A DNA stretch of 64,000 bases, from positions 23,627 through 87,626 of the forward strand of contig NZ_JAFLVR010000002.1 in the NCBI RefSeq assembly GCF_017315985.1. Reading direction: 5' to 3'. A program made the position numbers and the translations under genes. Origin of the DNA: Candidatus Enterococcus murrayae (lineage in GTDB: Bacteria; Bacillota; Bacilli; Lactobacillales; Enterococcaceae). The notes under the pieces were generated by a model that worked only from the letters and a program-made list of their open reading frames with translations, did no database searches and was not told the DNA's origin. Positions 45,432-55,569 of this stretch are shown here, in pieces (within the stretch, counting starts at the first letter, position 1; the number at the start of each line of letters is the position of its first letter).

Positions 45432-48400
45432 ATGAAGAAAGTGAATAAGTCGCAAAAAATGCTTATAATTCTTCCCATCGTTATTCTTTTAGGAGTGTTC
45501 ATTTTTGTGGTCACTCCTAAAGGTCCAATATTAAAAGCATTAAGCTCTCGTGATTTGGTTGATGTATCACCTATAGGAGATAAAAATGATCAAGATCAAC
45601 TGATTGAGACGACTAAAAATAGCTCTTTGATCAAGGTCGTGGCAAAAGAGACTGGGATCTATAAGGTAAAAAAAGAGCCTGGTTATTCACTCACTTTAAT
45701 AGATGAGAAAAACGAACAATTAACGGTTTCCATTCTCGATGAGAAGAATTATATGACTACTTTTTATGGTAGTGATAGTGGACAGGAAGCCTTAAGTGAT
45801 TCAAAGACGGGAAGTTCAGAAATTAAGGAAAAGGCTCCCGAATTTGCACAGATTACATCCTCTGGAGAGCTAGATTCATACTATTTGAATTTAGAAAAGG
45901 GAAGCAGTCTATATTTGCGTGTTGAGCGAAATGGTTCAGATGCGACTAAAGTAGAGTTACAAAACCGAAAAGACGAAAAGAATAGTCAGGTACTTGTGAA
46001 CTTTATAGTTGATAAGGAAACAAAAGAATCAACTAAGGGTAAAGAAGATTCTTCTGAACAAGTCTCCGAAGAAACACAATCTTCATTGACAGAGGAAAAG
46101 ATCAATTCATCCGAAGATGCTGTTGATCAGAGCTCATCGTCAGAGAAAACAAAGACTATTGAAAAAGAAAATCCGAAAGACATAGAAGAGAAAAATGAAA
46201 GCTCTACTCAAAAGAAAACTGAAGATGAGTCACCAGATCAGGCGTCAATAGCCTCACCAAAAAACTATGAAAAAGTATTGTTTGTTGAAACAAAAGAAAC
46301 CGACAAAACAGATAAAGAACTTGAAAAGGGAGATTACACAGAAAAAGATTCTTTAAAAAAACCAGTTTTTTTTAAAAGCACCGCAACTCATGATGAGAAC
46401 AAAACTAAATCTGAACAGGACTCACCAATTATTATCCGAGATGCCAATTTATCTGTTAAGACAGGAACAGCAGATTTTGATAATGATGATTCACCCGGTA
46501 ATGATTCTAGGGAAGACAATGATATTGTTAGGACTTTTGATCAAATAAGTTATCTGACATCTTTTTCAATTCAAAACATTAAGAAAGACGTTGAATATAC
46601 TGATATTCGATATCGTGTAATTGCTGAGATGCCCAATGCAGTGGAAGTAAAAGATTCTATACCACGAAATCATGGAGAAATTGCAAATGGTACATACATT
46701 GATAGTGCCGAAGGAGATTCCTCACAATCTTCTAGAGGGGTTATGGAGTCTATGATATCCGATTCTGGTCAAGTTTTTGTACCAGTAATTCTAAATGTTT
46801 ATGGTTCTAATCAAGGTGTGAAAATACAGCCGATAATTAAGTTGGAGATAGTGGATGCGAAGAATGTGAAAACTGGTGAAATAGAGAATATTAATGCAGT
46901 ATATGATATGAATTCTCTATCGAATTTAAAATCACCCATAACAACAGTCTCAGCAAAACCATCTGTAGGTGTTAAATTGACTCAGGGAGAAGTAAAAGAT
47001 AGCTCTGTGTTTGGAGTAACTAATGATAAAGTGGCGTCCTATGATGTTGGGATAGCAACAACATTACAACCATTGCCTGGAAAAAAAGATTATAAGGGTT
47101 CAACTTTTCCAAAAGGACCAATTACTTATCAAATAAAGCAAAAAGGTAGCGCTAACGCCGGCGATTTAACAACTGCACAGTACAACCCATTTACAATGAA
47201 AGCATATGCACCTGCAATCAATAATCGAAGTCAAGGTTCTTGGAAGAAAACTGGAACAGTTAATGTCGATAAGTTTACAAGACCTTTAGATATACCTAAT
47301 GCAAATACGGGAGCAATATATATGTCTCAACCCGAAGTAAATGTAGAAAAAATAGGTGTATATAACTCTGGAGATTTTGTAAGTACGAATGGAACATATA
47401 CAACGGATGTTTCAAATAGTAATTATGTCGGTATTTTGAATCCATATACTTACAATATGACTGGAAACAGGACACAAACAGCAATGGCCAAAAGCTTCTC
47501 TAGTTTAGAAATGGTTTTTTATTGGGATAAAACAAAAACTATAAATGCGAGTCTTGCTAATAAATGGACACAATATACTATGACTTTATATGTCGATAAA
47601 GTTTCGTATGATGGAATATCGACATCTAATGATTCCTCTATTTCCTATCAAAATAATGTTACACCCTCTGGGAGTTATTGGGGCTATACTACAATTTTAT
47701 CTCCTTCAGACAGTGGATACAAAATAGAAGGAAGTTATTATTCTAGTTCAACCCCAGGTCAAGGCAGAACCGTCGAAAATTTTGGTAATTCACAAGTTTC
47801 TACCGGACAAGCAGTATATTTATCTAGGTATGATGCTACATCTAACACTACTATAGCAAAAAGTTCAAATTCTATACTTGAATGGGATCCAACAGCATTC
47901 GAATATGATAAATCGAGAGCTGCACTTTTTGATCTATGGTCAACAAAAAATGGGAGTTATATTTTAAAGTATGGAATAGCAAAAAGTTTAAAACAAACAC
48001 CACCTTATACAATGCGAGTATCGCAAGTCGATTCCGATAAACTTTTGTACGATTGGTATGATTCTCCTGATGAGGCAGAAAAACAAGGGAGTATTAGTGC
48101 AGTTTATGCTGAAGCAGCCTATGACCATGATCCAAGTGTCTACAAAAATTTGACAGTTGGAATGAAAGTACCTGTAATAGTCATAGCTAATTCTGGAGAC
48201 AAAAGTAAAAGCGGTCAACCTATAGTGGTCACAGGCTCACATAAATTTTTTAAAGAAAATGGTGGTATTTTATATCAAGCACCAGCAGAAACAGCAAACA
48301 ATGGCTATTCCTCAGCAAAAAATGGTTTTTATACAAATGTTAAAGGATATGGAACATATGTCCCGACAAGATTTGACAGTTCGGGGAATATTGTTGGTAA

Positions 48401-50372
48401 AGTCACTGATTACATGGATTATTGGAATTTTATTGGCGATAGTGCCTATGTAAAAAACATGGCTATTACTACTAAGACTGAGGTATTTGAAAAAGTTTAT
48501 CAATCAAATCAAGATATTGATATAAAAGTAACCGGAGTAATGACTGGAAGTGATACGGTTACTTATGATGGAGCCCTTACAACCACTCTACCTAAAGGTA
48601 TTTCTTACAAACCTGATTCTTCAGTCGATGGTAATGGGAATAAATTACCAGAACCTACAATCACAGTAAACGAGGGCGGAACAACAAGCCTTCGTTGGGT
48701 ATTCAATGAATTAACTAATGACCAACGTAAATTAGGAATAGAAGTAAAATTTAAAGCAAAATCAGATTTTTCTCAGTTGAGTTTTAAAGAGAGTGGATAT
48801 ACGAATAGTCTTGTAGTTAAAACCGTTGGAGAAATGTGGGTTAGTGGGAATCCTACATTAAATGATAAAAGTACTGAAGGGATTCGCTCTTCACAAGATG
48901 ATTTCATTATTATGCTAATTCAGCAAGTCATTTTAAGTAAGAAGGCCAATAAACCAGCGATCGAACTCGGAGAGACAGATCCTTTAGGTGTGGATAATAC
49001 GATCACTTATAAAGTTAAGATACTCAATAATAGTGCTGCAGCAATTCCAGAAGCCAAGTTACTAGATGTCTTACCTTATGATGGAGACTCTCGTGGGACC
49101 AAACTTTCAGGAGCTTATACGATTGAAGAAATTTCTGTTAGTGAGCCAGCAGCCACCATCAGTTATACGAATTCCACAGCGGATGAAAAGACAGATCCAA
49201 ATACTATTTCAGGATGGTCAAATTATGTCTCGGGAACAACTCCAACAACTTCAATAAAGAATGCCAAAGCAGTTCTAGTCTCGATTCCTTCGTTAGGTGT
49301 TGGGAAAGAAGTTGAGTTGACTGTGAAGCTTAAACCTACAGATCAAAAAGCTGGAGATGTATTTGTCAATGATGCCAGTATGAACTCCAAGCTAAACCTG
49401 CCAATAGAATCACAAGCGGTCTGGACACGTGTTTATGGTCGTGAGCTAACAGGTGTCGTTTGGTTTGACGATAATTTAGATGGGTTAATTGGAAATAAAT
49501 CAGCAGGCGGTCTGGAAGAATTTGCTAAGGATATTCCAGTAAAACTTTACCGAACGAGCTTGGCTGACGAAAATTACAAAGATAAATTAGTCGAAGCAAG
49601 CTTAACAGGTGAGAAGTTTGTTGACGCATCAGGGAAATCGTTAATTAAAACAGATAAAGATGGAAAATATGCCTTTGCTGCAATACCTGAAGGAACCTAT
49701 GTTGCCGAGTTTGTTATTGGCGATCGCGTAGAGAAAAAAGAATTCCATGTCACAAAACAATTAGTTGGAGACGATCCAACCAAGAATTCGAAGGCTGATC
49801 CGACAACCTATAAAACACCAGGATACAAAGCACCATTATTAGAAAATTTAAATAGTATCGAAAATGTTGATACCCCTACGTACAAAATCAACAATGTGAA
49901 TCTTGGATTAATTCGTCCTGCTACACTTCGCCTTTTCAAATTTGAAACTGGGAGTGCGGTAGATGCTAATGGGGATGGGAAGCTAAGCGACGAAGAAAAG
50001 GCAACTGGAAAACCGTTAAAAGGTGCAACATTTGAGATCTATAAAAAAGGAGAAACGACTCCACTTGGAACTGTGGATACAGATACTAACGGGTATTTGA
50101 TGTTTGAGTATCTATATAAAGGGAGTTATCAACTGAAAGAGATCAAAGCACCCGAAGGATATGAATTAATTAAAGAACCGATTGATGTGGAAGTTGTCGA
50201 AGGAAATCAGAATATCGCCCTATTTGCTTCAGATGATAAATCCACAGAATTACCATTCACTGGCGCAAATAAATGGGTACTTGGACTTCTGATTGGTGCA
50301 GCTATCACTATGGTGGCAGGATTTGGTGGAATAACGTATTACTATCGTCAACCGAAAAAGAAGGGGGAGTAG
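45432..50372 (+). CDS. Large LPXTG pilus-associated adhesin (tip candidate)
   Basis: A surface protein of about 1,646 residues. An N-terminal hydrophobic signal (MLIILPIVILLGVFIFVV) is followed by a Ser/Glu/Lys-rich stalk (about 190-330), a long unassigned central region (about 330-1150), and C-terminal SdrD/CnaB-like modules (GVVWFDDNLDG; ATLRLFKFETGS...). One CnaB domain carries an EF-hand-like loop DANGDGKLSDEE. The sorting signal LPFTG is at 1607-1611. By position it matches the EbpA-type tip adhesin, but I see no clear vWA/MIDAS motif. ATG 45432 is preferred because AAAGGA lies eight bases before it. Confidence 0.88.
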   Translation: MKKVNKSQKMLIILPIVILLGVFIFVVTPKGPILKALSSRDLVDVSPIGDKNDQDQLIETTKNSSLIKVVAKETGIYKVKKEPGYSLTLIDEKNEQLTVSILDEKNYMTTFYGSDSGQEALSDSKTGSSEIKEKAPEFAQITSSGELDSYYLNLEKGSSLYLRVERNGSDATKVELQNRKDEKNSQVLVNFIVDKETKESTKGKEDSSEQVSEETQSSLTEEKINSSEDAVDQSSSSEKTKTIEKENPKDIEEKNESSTQKKTEDESPDQASIASPKNYEKVLFVETKETDKTDKELEKGDYTEKDSLKKPVFFKSTATHDENKTKSEQDSPIIIRDANLSVKTGTADFDNDDSPGNDSREDNDIVRTFDQISYLTSFSIQNIKKDVEYTDIRYRVIAEMPNAVEVKDSIPRNHGEIANGTYIDSAEGDSSQSSRGVMESMISDSGQVFVPVILNVYGSNQGVKIQPIIKLEIVDAKNVKTGEIENINAVYDMNSLSNLKSPITTVSAKPSVGVKLTQGEVKDSSVFGVTNDKVASYDVGIATTLQPLPGKKDYKGSTFPKGPITYQIKQKGSANAGDLTTAQYNPFTMKAYAPAINNRSQGSWKKTGTVNVDKFTRPLDIPNANTGAIYMSQPEVNVEKIGVYNSGDFVSTNGTYTTDVSNSNYVGILNPYTYNMTGNRTQTAMAKSFSSLEMVFYWDKTKTINASLANKWTQYTMTLYVDKVSYDGISTSNDSSISYQNNVTPSGSYWGYTTILSPSDSGYKIEGSYYSSSTPGQGRTVENFGNSQVSTGQAVYLSRYDATSNTTIAKSSNSILEWDPTAFEYDKSRAALFDLWSTKNGSYILKYGIAKSLKQTPPYTMRVSQVDSDKLLYDWYDSPDEAEKQGSISAVYAEAAYDHDPSVYKNLTVGMKVPVIVIANSGDKSKSGQPIVVTGSHKFFKENGGILYQAPAETANNGYSSAKNGFYTNVKGYGTYVPTRFDSSGNIVGKVTDYMDYWNFIGDSAYVKNMAITTKTEVFEKVYQSNQDIDIKVTGVMTGSDTVTYDGALTTTLPKGISYKPDSSVDGNGNKLPEPTITVNEGGTTSLRWVFNELTNDQRKLGIEVKFKAKSDFSQLSFKESGYTNSLVVKTVGEMWVSGNPTLNDKSTEGIRSSQDDFIIMLIQQVILSKKANKPAIELGETDPLGVDNTITYKVKILNNSAAAIPEAKLLDVLPYDGDSRGTKLSGAYTIEEISVSEPAATISYTNSTADEKTDPNTISGWSNYVSGTTPTTSIKNAKAVLVSIPSLGVGKEVELTVKLKPTDQKAGDVFVNDASMNSKLNLPIESQAVWTRVYGRELTGVVWFDDNLDGLIGNKSAGGLEEFAKDIPVKLYRTSLADENYKDKLVEASLTGEKFVDASGKSLIKTDKDGKYAFAAIPEGTYVAEFVIGDRVEKKEFHVTKQLVGDDPTKNSKADPTTYKTPGYKAPLLENLNSIENVDTPTYKINNVNLGLIRPATLRLFKFETGSAVDANGDGKLSDEEKATGKPLKGATFEIYKKGETTPLGTVDTDTNGYLMFEYLYKGSYQLKEIKAPEGYELIKEPIDVEVVEGNQNIALFASDDKSTELPFTGANKWVLGLLIGAAITMVAGFGGITYYYRQPKKKGE

Positions 50373-50375
50373 AGA

Positions 50376-51050
50376 ATGAAACAAATGTTATCTGGAGTTC
50401 TCTCTTTACTTTTTCTGATGATAGTCATTCTTGCTCAGGCACCTCAAGCATTTGCTGAAGATCAAAGAAGCAGCATAACAATCGTGAAATACAAGCTAAC
50501 AGAAGCGGATTTGGCTGAAAATCCGTTGCCAATCGATGGAACGAAAATTGAAAAGGCAGTAAATAAAGAGGGTAAAACGTTCGAACCGCTATCTGGAGTA
50601 AGTTATGAAATCACACGTGTGTCTCCTGTAAATGGAACAACTCAGTTTGAGCCTGTACAGGGAACAGATGCCTTTAGTAAGACAATTACAACGGATAATA
50701 ATGGGCAGGCACGACTTTCCGATTTGGTCCAGGGGACTTATCGAGTAATTGAAAAAGCTCAGGATCAAATCAAAGAGCCAATGGAGCCAGTTATATTAGA
50801 GCTTCCTTTGCCTCAGCGTAGTGGACAGTCATTAAACGATGTTTATCTTTATCCAAAATCGAGTATAGCTGGAGCAACTGTAATTGATCCTAAGGAAATA
50901 ACTACGGAAAAAGGCACCAGTCCCGAACGTATTCCACAAACGAGCGGAACGATTGGTTCATACAGTTCATTTTATGTGATTATCATTTTTCTAACTTTGA
51001 TGGGGTTTATAGGTATTCGAATGCTGCGATCCAAGAAACATTATTACTAA
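50376..51050 (+). CDS. Minor (base) pilin with IPQTS sorting signal
   Basis: A 224-residue protein with signal peptide (cleavage near AFA-ED, residue 27), one CnaB-like domain (about 60-160) carrying the pilin-type motif NDVYLYPKS, and the sorting signal IPQTSG at 186-191 followed by a span and a basic tail. The IPxTS form instead of LPxTG suggests it is the base subunit attached by a different sortase specificity. This fits the double-sortase gene that follows. It starts three bases after the adhesin stop. Confidence 0.88.
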   Translation: MKQMLSGVLSLLFLMIVILAQAPQAFAEDQRSSITIVKYKLTEADLAENPLPIDGTKIEKAVNKEGKTFEPLSGVSYEITRVSPVNGTTQFEPVQGTDAFSKTITTDNNGQARLSDLVQGTYRVIEKAQDQIKEPMEPVILELPLPQRSGQSLNDVYLYPKSSIAGATVIDPKEITTEKGTSPERIPQTSGTIGSYSSFYVIIIFLTLMGFIGIRMLRSKKHYY

Positions 51051-51062
51051 ATGTATCTAGAG

Positions 51063-51092
51063 GAAGCGTTGGAAATCCACGCTTCTTCTTTT
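51063..51092 (+). terminator. Hairpin between minor pilin and sortase genes
   Basis: The arms GAAGCGT (51063-51069) and ACGCTTC (51079-51085) with an inner GG/CC step are followed by TTCTTTT. It should act as a partial terminator, lowering sortase expression relative to pilins. Confidence 0.65.
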
Positions 51093-51113
51093 AAAAAGAA
51101 GGGGAGAGTTCTG

Positions 51114-52862
51114 TTGGAAAATCGAAAAAAAAAATCCCATTCTTTATTAATGAAATTTGCGATACTAATGATTTTTTCTGGAGTGGCTATTCTTTTGTAT
51201 CCAATCGTTGGTAATTATTTAGCGAATCGTGAACGAAGCCAAGCTTCTACTGCTTATGATAATGCACTCGAACAAATGAGCAAAAAAGAGCGGGAAGAAC
51301 AGTATAAGTTAGCGAAAGAATACAACAAATATATTTTCGGTAAGCAACAAGGAAAAGAAGTTGAACCAATTCTTTATGAATCAGTATTAAAAAATAAATC
51401 AAAGGTAATGGGAACCATTGATATTCCGGCTATTGATATTGAAAAAATGCCTTTCTTTCATGGAACATCTTTTAAAACATTGGATAAAGGCCTGGGGCAC
51501 TTAAAAGAGTCATCTGTACCGATAGGTGGTAAAGATTCAAGAGCTGTTATAACTGGACACAGTGGAGTTAAGAACCAAGTTCTCTTTACTGATATCCGAA
51601 ATCTTACTGAAGGAGATCTCTTTTTCATCAACATTCTGGGAAAGCGATTAGCATATCAAATTGACTCTTTTGAGGAGATTTTACCGAGTGAAGCTGAAAA
51701 AGTAAAAATTGTTCCTGGAAAAGACCAAGTGACATTGCTAACGTGTACCCCGCCTGGAATTAATACATATCGATTACTTGTTACAGGTCATAGAATTCCT
51801 TATAAAGACGCTATGAAAAAGAGAATCAAAAAGCGTAACTTATGGAGTTATCAAACGATTGTATTAGGAACAATAGGAATCAATTTGTTACTATTTTTAA
51901 TTTTAGTCGCGATCTATCGTTATCAAGTGAAACGATTTAGATCAGATAATCCTAAAGTTGTCGAAAAAGCTAGGAAGCGGTTGAGATTGCTTTTCAGAGT
52001 AACAAAGGGATATTTTGTTTTACTATTTGTTATTATGTCAGCGGTTCTTGCAGTAGCAATCTATGGATATGCTCATATGCAGCAGGAGACTACGGTCTCG
52101 GCCGTGGATATAGGTAGAGAGGAGTCATTGAGTAACTACAATTTAAACAAAATAAGTACGGCTAATTATGAAGAAAAGCAAATTGCTAGCGTTAGTGTAG
52201 CAGATTATGCACATGCTAAGGCTGTGACAAAAGATACGATCAATAATTGGGGAATTGGAAAATTAGTAATTCCAGATGCACAAATTAATCTCCCCATTCT
52301 AGCCGGACTTGCAAATGAGAACCTCTTAACAGGAGTAGCAACCTACAAATTGGATCAACAGTTAGGCAAAAATAATTATGTATTGCTGGCTCATAATATT
52401 TATGATCAAGACTTACTCTTGCACAGAATAGAAAAACTAAAAAATGGAGACAAGATTTACGCAACAGATTACAGAGATATATACATCTATGAGGTAAATC
52501 TTAACAAAGTTGTTAGAGACATAGAAGTGTCTTATATAGAGAAATCAAACGAGCAAGAAGCAAAAATAACTTTGGTTCGTTGTGAAGGAAACATAGGTAC
52601 TATTTATCGTCGGGTAGTTCAAGGGAAGTTAACTGGCGTTCAACCATTGGATGATTCATCAGAAAACCAAATGAAACAGATGGATCTAAAAAAGAGCGAA
52701 AAAAAATCAAACGGTGTAGTAGTAAAAAAGGAGCCTGTAACAGAATTTGATAGTTTCTCAATGGCTATTGCTGCAAGATTTGTAGCAGATCCATTGCAAA
52801 CAATTATTCCAATGTTCCTATTTTTCTTATTACCCATTTTATTTTTCAGTCTAATGCGCTAA
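51114..52862 (+). CDS. Tandem double sortase (class C-like plus a second sortase domain)
   Basis: About 582 residues with two full sortase domains in one chain. Domain 1 (about 85-235) has His149 in ITGHSG, Cys211 in LLTCTPPG and Arg220 in YRLLV, as in pilin-polymerising class C enzymes, plus an N-terminal span. Two spans (about 245-275 and 305-330) separate it from domain 2 (about 375-510), which has His427 in LLAHN, Cys490 in LVRCEGN and Arg499/500. A last span ends the protein. TTG 51114 is chosen (GAAGGGGAG upstream). Domain 1 may build the shaft and domain 2 anchor it to the wall. Confidence 0.9.
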   Translation: MENRKKKSHSLLMKFAILMIFSGVAILLYPIVGNYLANRERSQASTAYDNALEQMSKKEREEQYKLAKEYNKYIFGKQQGKEVEPILYESVLKNKSKVMGTIDIPAIDIEKMPFFHGTSFKTLDKGLGHLKESSVPIGGKDSRAVITGHSGVKNQVLFTDIRNLTEGDLFFINILGKRLAYQIDSFEEILPSEAEKVKIVPGKDQVTLLTCTPPGINTYRLLVTGHRIPYKDAMKKRIKKRNLWSYQTIVLGTIGINLLLFLILVAIYRYQVKRFRSDNPKVVEKARKRLRLLFRVTKGYFVLLFVIMSAVLAVAIYGYAHMQQETTVSAVDIGREESLSNYNLNKISTANYEEKQIASVSVADYAHAKAVTKDTINNWGIGKLVIPDAQINLPILAGLANENLLTGVATYKLDQQLGKNNYVLLAHNIYDQDLLLHRIEKLKNGDKIYATDYRDIYIYEVNLNKVVRDIEVSYIEKSNEQEAKITLVRCEGNIGTIYRRVVQGKLTGVQPLDDSSENQMKQMDLKKSEKKSNGVVVKKEPVTEFDSFSMAIAARFVADPLQTIIPMFLFFLLPILFFSLMR

Positions 52863-52870
52863 GGAGAACA

Positions 52871-55021
52871 ATGATGAAAAAGAAACTATTGAGTATATGC
52901 ATTCTTGGGATTAGTGCATATACCATTCATAATCTATTTGGAGAAAAATTAAAAGCAGACGAGCTTTCGATAGTTGAAGAATCCAGTAACGTGATTGAAT
53001 ATAGTCCTACTGTTGAATCTTCAAGTAAGAGCATTCAAAGTGTTAATGCACAAGAATCCTCTGAAAAAGGGACTATTGAAGAAGTGGTACCTTCTGCTGA
53101 GCAAAAAGAAGAAGACCTACAGTCGACAGCCCCACCAACAAAAACAAATGAAACTTCAGATAACCTGAAAACATCTAGCAATGAAATCAATTCTAGTAGT
53201 GAGCTTTCTTCGACGTCAACGAGTAGTACTCTCACGACAGAGACTACAAGCACTTCAACTGCTGAAAGTGGTTCAAGTGAGACGACATCGAGTAGCACAA
53301 CAATGACAAGTGAAATGAGTTCTTCACAAAGTAGTAGACCTGAAGAGTCATCAACAGCAACTTCTAACTCAATACAGGATTCGAAAGAGTCTTCGGAAGT
53401 AGTCGAAGGTACTACAAACTCGGAAAAAAAAGAGCAGAAATCCGAATCAATTGTTGGTAGTTCTAATCAAACAGTCGTTCAATCTCCAGATCCAAGCCCC
53501 TTTTCTGTGAATATACAATCGATGTTACCTACTTATAGTCACCCTAGCGAATCATCGGTACTTTCTTCTAAAGAAGCTAAAGTCGAGTTGGATGAAGCAC
53601 TTCAAGTCAGCAAAGTAGCAGAGTCAGATTTGAAAGGATTCGAATTACCTCTTTTAGGAACATTTGAAAACAAAAATAAAGCGATCCTCGTCTTCGAAGG
53701 AATCAAATTAGTTGGAAAAGAGAAAGAGACCGATTCACAGGTTAACTCTGTAGAAAAGCTGTTAAATCAACTTACTTCAAAATTATTCGGAGAGGATTTT
53801 GAACATGTTAAAAAGGCAAACAGTAAAACAAGAGAACCAGGTGACTTGTTATACAAGAAGAATACTCTTGTTGGCATGTATTTAGGCGATGATCATTACT
53901 TAAGTTATGAGCAGAAAGAGAAGGATGAGGATGACTCTTATGGAGAGGTCGTTATTGAACAATTCACGTCGGAGGAACCAGAAACGTTATTTCAGTATAG
54001 CGAAATGATAGATCTAACTGCAACTGATTATGGAAAAGAAGTAGAAAAAAACTATCCGGCTTCTATGGATTTTCAACCAAATGATCAAACGGCTGCATTT
54101 ATTGAGGAAATTTCCGATAACGCACAAGATTTAGGGCTGAAATATGACGTGTTTGCATCAGTTATGATCGCTCAAGCGATACTAGAAAGCGGCTCAGGAA
54201 CAAGCCAGCTATCTATTGCTCCTTACCACAATCTTTTTGGTATAAAAGGAACGTTTAAAGGCTCTTTTGTAAACTTTTCGACGCAGGAAGATGATGGTAG
54301 TGGTGAAATGCATTCTATTAATGCGGCATTTAGAAGTTATTCCAGCTATGGAGAATCCTTAGGGGATTACGTTACACTGATCCGTTCAGGAATACAGGGA
54401 AATGAGAATTACTACTCAACTGCATGGCGATCGAATGCGAAAAACTATTTAAGAGCAGCTGACGCACTAACAGGAAGATATGCGACTGATACTTCATACA
54501 ATAGAAAAATCAGTTCGTTGATTGCTGCGTATCATTTAACACAATATGACGTTCCTAAAAGTGTGGAGGGGACTCAAACAGGCGCTGTATTACAAGGGAA
54601 AGAGAACATACCAGAAGAGTATCGTTCAGCAATGAAATTCCCAGATTATGATGGAAAAAACTATAATTCTTCCGGTTCTTATCCTGTGGGGCAATGTACT
54701 TGGTATGCCTATAATCGTGTAGCCCAATTAGGAAAAAAAGTAGATGACTTTATGGGCAATGGCGGTGAGTGGGGGAGCAAAGGTCGAGCTTTAGGACATA
54801 AAGTTACACAAACACCAACTGCGGGATATTTGATTTCCTTTTCTCCAGGAACAGCGGGTTCTGATCCACGTTATGGGCATGTTGCTTTTGTTGAAGCCGT
54901 CACTTCAAACGGCATCTTAATATCTGAAAGCAATGTGATTGGTGGAACAATTATTTCTTATCGAGTGATAGATAATGAGCTCGCTAAATCAACGCTTGTT
55001 TCTTATATTGAGCCGAAGTGA
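52871..55021 (+). CDS. Secreted peptidoglycan hydrolase, GH73 glucosaminidase plus CHAP domain
   Basis: A 716-residue exported protein. A signal peptide (1-30) is followed by a Ser/Thr-rich linker (about 35-215), an unassigned domain (about 215-385), a glucosaminidase (GH73) domain with Glu439 in QAILESGSGT (about 400-560), and a CHAP amidase/endopeptidase domain with Cys609 in VGQCTWYAYN and His670 in YGHVAFVEA. It would cut both glycan and peptide bonds of the wall. Two-headed hydrolases are typical of conjugation machines; here it is encoded nine bases after the sortases, so it may open the wall for organelle assembly. AAGGAG precedes ATG 52871. Confidence 0.9.
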   Translation: MMKKKLLSICILGISAYTIHNLFGEKLKADELSIVEESSNVIEYSPTVESSSKSIQSVNAQESSEKGTIEEVVPSAEQKEEDLQSTAPPTKTNETSDNLKTSSNEINSSSELSSTSTSSTLTTETTSTSTAESGSSETTSSSTTMTSEMSSSQSSRPEESSTATSNSIQDSKESSEVVEGTTNSEKKEQKSESIVGSSNQTVVQSPDPSPFSVNIQSMLPTYSHPSESSVLSSKEAKVELDEALQVSKVAESDLKGFELPLLGTFENKNKAILVFEGIKLVGKEKETDSQVNSVEKLLNQLTSKLFGEDFEHVKKANSKTREPGDLLYKKNTLVGMYLGDDHYLSYEQKEKDEDDSYGEVVIEQFTSEEPETLFQYSEMIDLTATDYGKEVEKNYPASMDFQPNDQTAAFIEEISDNAQDLGLKYDVFASVMIAQAILESGSGTSQLSIAPYHNLFGIKGTFKGSFVNFSTQEDDGSGEMHSINAAFRSYSSYGESLGDYVTLIRSGIQGNENYYSTAWRSNAKNYLRAADALTGRYATDTSYNRKISSLIAAYHLTQYDVPKSVEGTQTGAVLQGKENIPEEYRSAMKFPDYDGKNYNSSGSYPVGQCTWYAYNRVAQLGKKVDDFMGNGGEWGSKGRALGHKVTQTPTAGYLISFSPGTAGSDPRYGHVAFVEAVTSNGILISESNVIGGTIISYRVIDNELAKSTLVSYIEPK

Positions 55022-55022
55022 T

Positions 55023-55541
55023 GTGGAAGGGAACTCTTCAGAATTGAAGAATAAGACTATAAATATCGGATTTATAACATGTCTAATTCTTATGAGTCTT
55101 ATTATCGTGTTTATCCGCACGACTTTTATCGTACATCCAATCTCTGGAAAATCAATGGAAGATACATTGAATAATGGAGATTGGGTACTGATAGATAAAA
55201 GAAAGGAATTAAAGAGATATGCCATTGTTGCTTTTTCAGATCATCGAAATGGAGACCTGTTAGTCAAACGAATAATTGGCCAACCAGGTGATTCCTATAT
55301 CATTCAAAATAATGTGATGATTCTTGATTTAGGAACTAGCAATAGTTTTCAAACGACCATACAGATTGAATTAGAGAAGGACATCGCAAATGAATTAAGA
55401 AATCGAACAACAATTCCTGAGAATGCCTATTTTGTCATGGGGGATAATGTTGATATTTCTAATGATAGCCGTTCCTTTGGTTTTGTATCTAATAAACAGA
55501 TCGAAGGGAGAATGGTAAAAGTCCTGTGGTCTAAAAAATAG
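55023..55541 (+). CDS. Type I signal peptidase 1
   Basis: A signal peptidase I of about 172 residues with one N-terminal span. The Ser nucleophile is in SGKSMEDTL and the general-base Lys in LLVKRIIGQPGD; the box MGDNVDISNDSRSFGFV is present. Both catalytic residues are intact, unlike the SipA proteins of streptococcal pilus islands. The start is uncertain: GTG 55023 follows the previous stop by one base (coupled), TTG 55044 has a better RBS, and an ATG at 54975 would overlap the upstream gene. Confidence 0.88.
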   Translation: MEGNSSELKNKTINIGFITCLILMSLIIVFIRTTFIVHPISGKSMEDTLNNGDWVLIDKRKELKRYAIVAFSDHRNGDLLVKRIIGQPGDSYIIQNNVMILDLGTSNSFQTTIQIELEKDIANELRNRTTIPENAYFVMGDNVDISNDSRSFGFVSNKQIEGRMVKVLWSKK

Positions 55542-55569
55542 ACAGATTACTTAGAGAGGTGGAAATTGG

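Noticed and set aside
45432..50372. A vWA domain in the large adhesin, as in EbpA
   Set aside because: No convincing DxSxS MIDAS motif was found on reading the sequence; a profile search could overturn this.
53200..53400. Ser/Thr-codon-rich stretch as a possible CRISPR or tandem array
   Set aside because: It is a low-complexity protein linker without regular repeat and spacer units. No CRISPR array was seen anywhere in the window.
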